Shown here piece after piece: positions 17,367-22,581 of a DNA stretch of 22,581 bases. Source of the stretch: Actinobacteria bacterium UBA5176. Its GTDB lineage: Bacteria > Actinomycetota > UBA4738. The notes below the pieces were generated by a model that saw only the letters and a list, made by a program, of their open reading frames with translations, was not told the DNA's origin and did no database searches. The stretch is taken from NCBI GenBank assembly GCA_002413305.1, contig DHWS01000067.1:27402-49982 (forward strand). Direction: 5' to 3'. Positions within the stretch are counted from its first letter, which is position 1. Each line of letters opens with the position of its first letter. The position numbers were made by a program, and so were the translations under genes.

Positions 17367-18223
17367 TCCCCGCGGCGTTCGACTACGAACGGGCGGATTC
17401 GGTCGAGGCGGCCGTCCAGCTGCTGTCGCAGCACGGCGACGAGGCGAAGCTCCTGGCCGGTGGGCATTCGCTCCTGCCCCTGATGAAGCTCCGGCTGGCG
17501 CGGCCATCGGTCCTGGTGGATATCGACCGGATCGACGGCCTCTCCTCCGTTCGGGACACGGGCGACGCTCTGGAGATCGGCGCCCTAGCCCGGATCGGCG
17601 ACCTGGCCGAGGACGCCACGCTGAAGGAACACTGCGGGATCCTCGCCTATGCGTGCGGGCAGGTGGGCGACCCGCAGGTCCGGCACCGGGCCACGCTGGG
17701 GGGCAGCGTCAGCCACGGCGACCCTGCGTCCGACCCCCCGTCCGTCCTGCTGGCCCTGGACGCGACGTTCGTGGCCCGCGGCCCTGGCGGCGAACGCACC
17801 GTGGCGGCCTCGGACTTCTTCACCGGCCTGTTCGAGACCGCACTGGCGCCGGACGAGATGCTGACGGCGGTTCGGGTCCCGAAGCTCGGGGCCGGCAGCG
17901 GCTGGTCCTACCAGAAGTTCCACCGCCGGCAGATCGACTGGGCGTTGGTGGGCGTGGCCGCGGTCGTCCAGCGCGACGACGGCCACATCGGGAGCGCCCG
18001 GATCGGCCTGACGAACATGGGCCTGACACCGCTCCGGGCGCCAGGGGTCGAACAGGCCTTGGCCGGGGCGGACGCATCTGATGCGGCGGCGCTGGCCTCC
18101 GCCGCGGAACATGCTCCCGAGGGGACCAGCCCCCCATCGGACACGAACGGCAGCGCGGAGTACCGGCGCGAGCTCTCCAAGGTGCTGGTCCGGCGGGCCG
18201 TACAGGAGGCCCTGGCAAGCTAG
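17363..18223 (+). CDS. coxM: CO dehydrogenase-type medium subunit, FAD-binding
   Basis: A 286-aa FAD subunit of the molybdenum hydroxylase. It takes electrons from the CoxS clusters and delivers them to the respiratory chain. FAD-binding motifs are AGGHSLLPLMKLRLARP (from 32) and TLGGSVSHGDPASD (111-124), matching the AGGQS and TIGGSLAHADPAAD of classical CoxM. The C-terminal CO-dehydrogenase flavoprotein domain begins near residue 180 (YQKFHRRQIDWALVGVAA). The GTG at 17363 follows GGGAGGTG and overlaps the coxL stop. The subunit order here is S-L-M rather than the M-S-L order of Oligotropha. Confidence 0.93.
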   Translation: MIPAAFDYERADSVEAAVQLLSQHGDEAKLLAGGHSLLPLMKLRLARPSVLVDIDRIDGLSSVRDTGDALEIGALARIGDLAEDATLKEHCGILAYACGQVGDPQVRHRATLGGSVSHGDPASDPPSVLLALDATFVARGPGGERTVAASDFFTGLFETALAPDEMLTAVRVPKLGAGSGWSYQKFHRRQIDWALVGVAAVVQRDDGHIGSARIGLTNMGLTPLRAPGVEQALAGADASDAAALASAAEHAPEGTSPPSDTNGSAEYRRELSKVLVRRAVQEALAS

Positions 18224-18283
18224 CCGCGGCCGCCGTTGGGCCGGCGAGGGTTTCGGGCTCGTTTCGCATGGCAAGCTTGCGCT

Positions 18284-19308
18284 GTGAACCGCTGGCTGAA
18301 GCGGATCTTCTTCGTCCTGGTGCTCGGGGCGCTGATCGCCTTCCTGTTGCCGCGGATCGGCGGCCTGCAGAAGGACGCGGAGGTGCTCCGACATGCCCGG
18401 TGGTGGCTCGTGGTGCCCGCGCTCCTGCTAGAAGCCGCGTCGCTGTTCGCCTACGTCCTGCTGTACCGAAAGGTCCTGACGCTGATGGGGCACCGGGTCG
18501 GGGTCTTCGCCACCACCGAGGTGACGATGGCCGCCTTCCTGGTCAGCCACCTCGTCCCCGGCGGGTCGGCGGCGGGGACGGCGACCAACGTGGACACCAT
18601 GCGGGACCAGGGCGTGCCTCGACGACCGCGGTGGCGGTGGCGTTCACCACGCTCCTCTCCGCCGTCGCGCTCCTGATCACCTTCCTGGTGGGCCTGGCGT
18701 ATTCGTTCACCAAGGGAAAGCTGCCCGTGGCCTATCTGACCACGGCCGCGGTCGTGATCCCGATCCTGGCGGGCGCGGCCGCCGCAGCGCTCCTGGCGAC
18801 GCGCCGGCCGGCCCTGGCCGAACGGATCGGCCGGTTCATCGGCCGGGTCATCCACCGATTCCGGCGGAACCTGAACCCGGAGGACTCCGCGCGCGACGCG
18901 ATGGTGCTCTCCCTGCAGGCCCGGGGCGTCCTGAGCGGCTCCGGACTGGCCGAATGTTTGGCACTGGCCCTGGCGAACTGGGCGCTGGACCTGGTCGTCC
19001 TGTACCTGTTCTTCCTGGCCGTCGGCCACCACCAGCACCTCGGGGCGGTGATCGTCGCGTACTCGATCGCGAACCTGCTGGCCGTCCTGCCGATCACGCC
19101 CGGGGGCCTGGGGATCGTCGAGGCCACCCTGGTCGCGCTGTCGATCCCCTTCGGCGCGCCGCGCCAGATCGCGGTCATCGCGGTGATCGGCTACCGCCTG
19201 GTGAACTTCTGGCTTCCGCTTCCGTTCGGCGCTGCGGCGTACGCGCACCTCACCTCCTCGCGGCGCGGGCGGCGGCGCGCGGCGGTCCGTGGCGAAGGGA
19301 TGTCGTAG
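18284..19308 (+). pseudogene. YbhN/UPF0104-type (LPG synthase transmembrane-like) membrane protein, frameshifted
   Basis: The two halves of one integral membrane protein lie in different frames. The first half starts at the GTG at 18284 (VNRWLKRIFFVLVLGALIAF) and runs through VSHLVPGGSAAGTATNVDTMRDQGV (to residue 111, 18616). The second half continues at once in another frame as ASTTAVAVAFTTLLSAVALL and runs to 19308, including NLLAVLPITPGGLGIVEATL, the signature end region of this family. One extra base at about 18616 would restore a 341-aa protein of normal family length, so a single-base deletion is the simplest cause, either natural or from assembly. The family resembles the flippase part of MprF and AglD. 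No good ribosome binding site precedes the start. It sits between coxM and the Uma2 gene and is not part of the usual cox set. Confidence 0.8.
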
Positions 19309-19348
19309 GCTCCCCGTATCCTCCGGCGCATGGACCGGGAGGTGAACC

Positions 19349-19894
19349 GTGGCGACGCAGCCCAAGACCTACACATACCGAGACCTGGAGGGGTTCCCCG
19401 AGGACCACTTCCGGCGCGAGATCATCGACGGTGAGCTCATCGTGACCGCCGCGCCGGCCACCCGCCACCAGCGAGTGGTCACGAGGCTCGTTCATCGGCT
19501 GGCCTCGCACTGCGAGGTCCACGGCGGCGAGGTCTTCCCCGCGCCCACTGACGTCTACTTCTCGGATGTCAACGTGGTCGAGCCCGACGTGCTGTACGTG
19601 GGACCGCAGAGCCTGGAGAAGGTGGAGGAGCGATTCGTTCGTTCTGCGCCGGACCTCGTCGTCGAGGTCTCCTCACCCAGCACCCGGAGGCTCGAACTGA
19701 CCCGCAAGCGCGAGCTCTACGAACGGTTCGGCGTGCCGGAGTACTGGTTCGTCGACCTCGACGCCGATCGCGTCGAGGTCTACAGATTGGAAGGGGAACG
19801 ATTCGGCCCGCCGGTGCTGTTCGGGATGGGGGACACCCTGGAGCCGCCGCCGATCGGCGGGTTCCGCCTCGCCGTCGAGGACCTGCTCGGATAG
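19349..19894 (+). CDS. Uma2-family (DUF820) nuclease-fold protein, copy 2
   Basis: A 181-aa Uma2/DUF820 protein. Core residues are E78 and D80 in VVEPDVLY, E106 in [12 protein letters not shown] and K120 ahead of [18 protein letters not shown]. The GTG at 19349 follows GGGAGGTGAACC. It is clearly paralogous to the copy at 4634-5194: blocks such as [10 protein letters not shown] and [10 protein letters not shown] are identical, and residues 96-118 match copy 1 without a change. It lies 40 bp after the frameshifted membrane-protein gene and 43 bp before coxD, so it interrupts the cox cluster. No role in CO dehydrogenase maturation is known for this family. It may be an independent gene that inserted there. 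Confidence 0.9.
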   Translation: MATQPKTYTYRDLEGFPEDHFRREIIDGELIVTAAPATRHQRVVTRLVHRLASHCEVHGGEVFPAPTDVYFSDVNVVEPDVLYVGPQSLEKVEERFVRSAPDLVVEVSSPSTRRLELTRKRELYERFGVPEYWFVDLDADRVEVYRLEGERFGPPVLFGMGDTLEPPPIGGFRLAVEDLLG

Positions 19895-19937
19895 CGAACA
19901 GCTTCCCGACTCGGCCCCGCTACCATGTGAGCCATCT

Positions 19938-20831
19938 ATGGGCACGCCATTGTTCGAATCGGTCGACGCCCTGACGGACGCTCTCCGGGGCGAGGCCTAC
20001 CTCGCCGACCGTGCGCTGGCCACGTCGATCCACCTTTCGATATCGCTCGACAAGCCGCTGCTGCTGGAGGGCGAAGCGGGCGTCGGCAAGACCGAGGTGG
20101 CGAAGGCGCTGGCCGGCGCGCTGGACCGCGACCTGATCCGGCTCCAGTGCTACGAGGGCATCGACGCCGCCGAGGCGCTTTACGAGTGGAACTACCCGCG
20201 CCAGCTGCTCGCCATTCGCGCGGCGGAGACGCGCGGCACCCAGCTTGGTGAGAACGAGATGTTCGGCGACGACTACCTCATTCGGCGGCCCCTGCTCAAG
20301 GCGCTGGAGCACCCTGGGCCTTTCCCCCTGGTCCTGCTGGTTGACGAGGTCGACCGCTCCGACCACGACTTCGAGGCCTTCCTCTTCGAGATCCTCTCCG
20401 ACGCCAGCATCACCATCCCCGAGCGCGGCACCATCCGCGCCACCTGCCCCCCGATCGTGGTGCTGACGTCCAACCGCACCCGCGATCTCCACGACGCCCT
20501 CAAGCGGCGCTGCCTGTACCACTGGATCGACTACCCCTCGGCCGAGCGCGAGGTGGAGATCGTCCACCGCCGCGTGCCCCAGGGCAGCCACGACCTGGCG
20601 GTGCAGGCGACGGCGGCGGTACAGCGGCTCCGGGCCAGCGACGTGCAGAAGCCGCCCGGGATCGCCGAGGCCATCGACTGGGTTGCGGCGCTACGGCTGC
20701 TGCCGGCTGAGAAGCTCGACCAGGCCGCCGCCGCGAAGACGCTCGGCGCCGTGCTGAAGTACCACGAGGATGAGGAGCTGGTCCGCGCCCGCGGGCTGAG
20801 CTGGCTGGTTGGGGACGAGGCGAGCCGGTGA
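19938..20831 (+). CDS. coxD: MoxR-family AAA+ ATPase, CoxD-type
   Basis: A 297-aa AAA+ ATPase. Walker A is GEAGVGKT (45-52), Walker B is LVLLVDEVD (D136, E137), sensor 1 is LTSNRTRDLHDALKRRC (N179), with arginine-finger candidates R190/R191. In Oligotropha, CoxD with CoxE is needed to insert the sulfur and copper bridge of the CO dehydrogenase active site. In form II clusters lacking the copper-binding Cys it presumably helps finish the molybdenum site in another way. The start ATG at 19938 has no clear ribosome binding site, and it is the first possible start in the frame. Its stop overlaps the coxE start (GTGA). Confidence 0.88.
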   Translation: MGTPLFESVDALTDALRGEAYLADRALATSIHLSISLDKPLLLEGEAGVGKTEVAKALAGALDRDLIRLQCYEGIDAAEALYEWNYPRQLLAIRAAETRGTQLGENEMFGDDYLIRRPLLKALEHPGPFPLVLLVDEVDRSDHDFEAFLFEILSDASITIPERGTIRATCPPIVVLTSNRTRDLHDALKRRCLYHWIDYPSAEREVEIVHRRVPQGSHDLAVQATAAVQRLRASDVQKPPGIAEAIDWVAALRLLPAEKLDQAAAAKTLGAVLKYHEDEELVRARGLSWLVGDEASR

Positions 20832-22024
20832 CCCAGGCCGACAGCGCCGCCTTCGTAGTCACGCTCTCGCGCGCCCTGCGCCGCGCCGGGGTGCCGGTGA
20901 CGACCGACCGGTCGGTCGTGGCGGCCGATGCGCTCGTCACGCTCAACCCACAGGACCGCAAGGGCGCCTACTGGGCCACGCGGCTGGCTTTCGTCGCTTC
21001 TCACCAGCAGGTGTCGATCTTCAACCGCGTCTTCGCCGGGCTCGTCGACGGCCTCGAGGACCCGGCCGACCAGCGCGGCGACCCCAACGCCCCCCCACCC
21101 GCGGGCGCCGAGGCGGGGGAGCGCAAGCCGATCCAGGGCGCGCGGCAGGCTGAGCTTTCCGGCTCGTCCGAGACCTCACCCTGGGCCAGCCCCTCCGCCG
21201 ACCAGGAGCGTGACAGCCAGGGGTCAGCCCGCGAGACCGCCCTCGCCGCCGCCAGCCCCGAGGAGCGCCTTTCCCAGCGCAGCTTCGAAGACCTCAGCGC
21301 CCAGGAGCTGGCAGACGTGCGTCACCTGATGGCGCGGCTGCGGCTGGAGCCGCCGCTGCGGCGCTCGCGGCGGGCGCGGCGCTCGCAACACGGCAAGCGG
21401 CTCGACGTCCGCGCCACCCTCCGCCGCAGCATTCGCGCCGGCGACTATCCCACGCGGCTGGCCTGGCGCAAGCGTCGCCAGCGGCCCCGGCATCTGGTGG
21501 TGATCTGCGACATCTCGGGCTCGATGGAGCCCTACGCCCGCGCCTACCTCCAGTTCTTGCAGAGCGCGGTCGGCGGCAGCCGGGCGGAGGCCTTCGTCTT
21601 CGCCACCCGGCTGACCCGGCTGACGCGCGTGCTGCGCCGGGCGCCGGCCCTAGCGGTGCTGCAGCGGGCCGCCGACGCCGCCCCCGACTGGTCCGGCGGC
21701 ACCCGCATCGCCGACGCACTGCACGCCTTCAACCGCGGCTACGGCGGCCAGGGCCTGGCCCGCGGGGCGGTCGTCGTCATCCTCTCCGACGGCTGGGAGG
21801 TCGGCGACGCCGAAGCCGTCGGCCGCGAGACGGCGGCGCTGAAGCGGCTTGCTTACCGCGTGATCTGGGTAAACCCGCACAAGGCGAGTCCGCGCTTCGA
21901 GCCGTTGACCGGCGGAATGGCGGCCGCCCTGCCTCACTGCGACGCCTTCGTCAGCGGACACAGCCTGGCGGCCATGGACGAGGTGGCCGAGGCGATCGCC
22001 GACAGCCGTCAGACAGCCGCCTAG
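20828..22024 (+). CDS. coxE: VWA-domain protein, CoxE-type
   Basis: A 398-aa protein whose C-terminal half is a von Willebrand A domain with an intact MIDAS: ICDISGSMEPYARAY (D228, S230, S232), a Thr in FATRLTRLT near 260, and ILSDGWEVGD further on. The middle (about 80-150) is low complexity and rich in P, S, E and A, then an Arg-rich stretch (RRSRRARRSQHGKR) leads into the domain. This is the normal CoxE/DUF58-VWA partner of the MoxR ATPase, acting in maturation of the molybdenum enzyme. The GTG start overlaps the coxD stop by 4 bp, so the pair is translationally coupled. coxG follows after 9 bp. Confidence 0.88.
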   Translation: MTQADSAAFVVTLSRALRRAGVPVTTDRSVVAADALVTLNPQDRKGAYWATRLAFVASHQQVSIFNRVFAGLVDGLEDPADQRGDPNAPPPAGAEAGERKPIQGARQAELSGSSETSPWASPSADQERDSQGSARETALAAASPEERLSQRSFEDLSAQELADVRHLMARLRLEPPLRRSRRARRSQHGKRLDVRATLRRSIRAGDYPTRLAWRKRRQRPRHLVVICDISGSMEPYARAYLQFLQSAVGGSRAEAFVFATRLTRLTRVLRRAPALAVLQRAADAAPDWSGGTRIADALHAFNRGYGGQGLARGAVVVILSDGWEVGDAEAVGRETAALKRLAYRVIWVNPHKASPRFEPLTGGMAAALPHCDAFVSGHSLAAMDEVAEAIADSRQTAA

Positions 22025-22033
22025 GAGAAAAAG

Positions 22034-22581
22034 ATGCAGTTCGAAAACCAGTTCTCGGTCAATGCCCCGATCGCCGACGTTTGGGCTGTACTCCTTGATG
22101 TCGAGCGGGTCGCCCCCTGCCTGCCGGGGGCCAAGGTGATCGAGCAGACTGGCGACGACGCCTACGTGGTGGGCATGCGCGTCAAGGTGGGCCCCATCAC
22201 GATGGAGTACAAGGGCAACGTCGAGATCGTGGAAAAGGATGAGGCTGCCCACCGCGCCGTCCTCAGCGGCAGCGGCCGCGAGGTCCGCGGCCAGGGTGCC
22301 GCCGAGGCCACCGCGGAGATGACGCTCACCGATGAGGGTGGCGCCACCGTGGCCACCGTCAAGACCGACGTCAAACTCAGCGGCCGAATGGCGAGCATGG
22401 GCCAGGGCGTCATCGCCGACGTCTCCAAGAAGCTGGTGAACACGTTCAGCGAAAACCTCCAGGCGATGATGGCGCCGGCGGCGGTGGGGGCCGTCGCGGC
22501 TGCGGAGCCGGAAGCCACCGCATCGCCGGCCGCGGTAACCACTCCCGCCGCGCCCGGGCCTGCCCTGGCCGATGGAGCCGC
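22034..22581 (+). CDS. coxG: CoxG-type SRPBCC protein (partial, runs off the right edge)
   Basis: The first 182 codons of an SRPBCC-fold protein. It begins MQFENQFSVNAPIADVWAVL, with LDVERVAPCLPGAKV and later GRMASMGQGVIADVSKKLVN, all standard for CoxG, which helps attach CO dehydrogenase to the membrane in Oligotropha. After about residue 145 it turns into an Ala/Pro-rich linker (MMAPAAVGAVAAAEPEATA) that continues past the end of the window; many CoxG proteins carry such a tail before a C-terminal hydrophobic segment. AGGAG sits 8 nt before the ATG and the gene follows coxE closely. The 3' end is missing only because the window stops. Confidence 0.88.
   Translation, partial: MQFENQFSVNAPIADVWAVLLDVERVAPCLPGAKVIEQTGDDAYVVGMRVKVGPITMEYKGNVEIVEKDEAAHRAVLSGSGREVRGQGAAEATAEMTLTDEGGATVATVKTDVKLSGRMASMGQGVIADVSKKLVNTFSENLQAMMAPAAVGAVAAAEPEATASPAAVTTPAAPGPALADGA

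Noticed and set aside
15153..17507. 784-codon open frame on the minus strand
   Set aside because: Antisense to coxL and the start of coxM; composition is Gly/Arg/His/Asp-biased with no recognisable domain.
18271..18280. Perfect 10-bp palindrome GCAAGCTTGC just before the frameshifted gene
   Set aside because: Too short to separate from chance, with no second copy seen nearby; could be an operator but nothing else supports it.

Overview
The window is high-GC bacterial DNA. Several traits point to Actinomycetota or a neighbouring high-GC phylum such as Chloroflexota: a Ddn-type F420-dependent oxidoreductase, a form II CoxL cluster with CoxD/E/G, a TreT-like trehalose synthase, an acyl-CoA dehydrogenase coupled to an APH-fold kinase, and frequent GTG starts and ATGA/GTGA overlaps. 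I cannot name a genus.

Layout. (1) 1-2247 is a lower-GC segment holding an HNH endonuclease, a probable PD-(D/E)XK-like nuclease and an unknown protein. It ends against the last codons of a VOC/glyoxalase-type gene (2248-2292), so it looks like an accessory island that replaced most of that gene. (2) 2296-9912, minus strand, holds several transcription units. Read in the direction of transcription they are: FGGY sugar kinase, sphingosine-1-phosphate-lyase-like PLP enzyme, a COG4280-type membrane protein and a 68-aa membrane protein (overlapping or closely spaced genes), then a Ddn-like F420 oxidoreductase, a Uma2 nuclease-fold protein, and an overlapping acyl-CoA dehydrogenase / APH kinase pair. 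(3) 9979-12683, plus strand, is an MFS transporter overlapping a TreT-like GT4 trehalose synthase by one base. (4) 12684-14493 holds a minus-strand L-2-hydroxyglutarate oxidase gene bracketed by two direct copies of a roughly 160-bp structured element. (5) 14494-22581, plus strand, is a cox-type molybdenum hydroxylase cluster: coxS-coxL(form II)-coxM with overlapping ends, then a frameshifted YbhN/UPF0104-type membrane protein gene, a second Uma2 gene, then coxD-coxE-coxG. The last gene runs off the right edge.

The most interesting signal is the repeated element at 12724-12881 and 14198-14354. Both copies align without gaps over 117 columns. On the minus strand each carries a -35/-10-like pair with identical 18-nt spacing, a stem capped by a GCAA (GNRA) tetraloop, and a terminator-like stem. 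Differences between the copies keep base pairs as G-U on the minus strand but would give C-A mismatches on the plus strand. This is what a duplicated small RNA transcribed from the minus strand would look like. I do not recognise the family. All alignments and counts were done by eye and hand.
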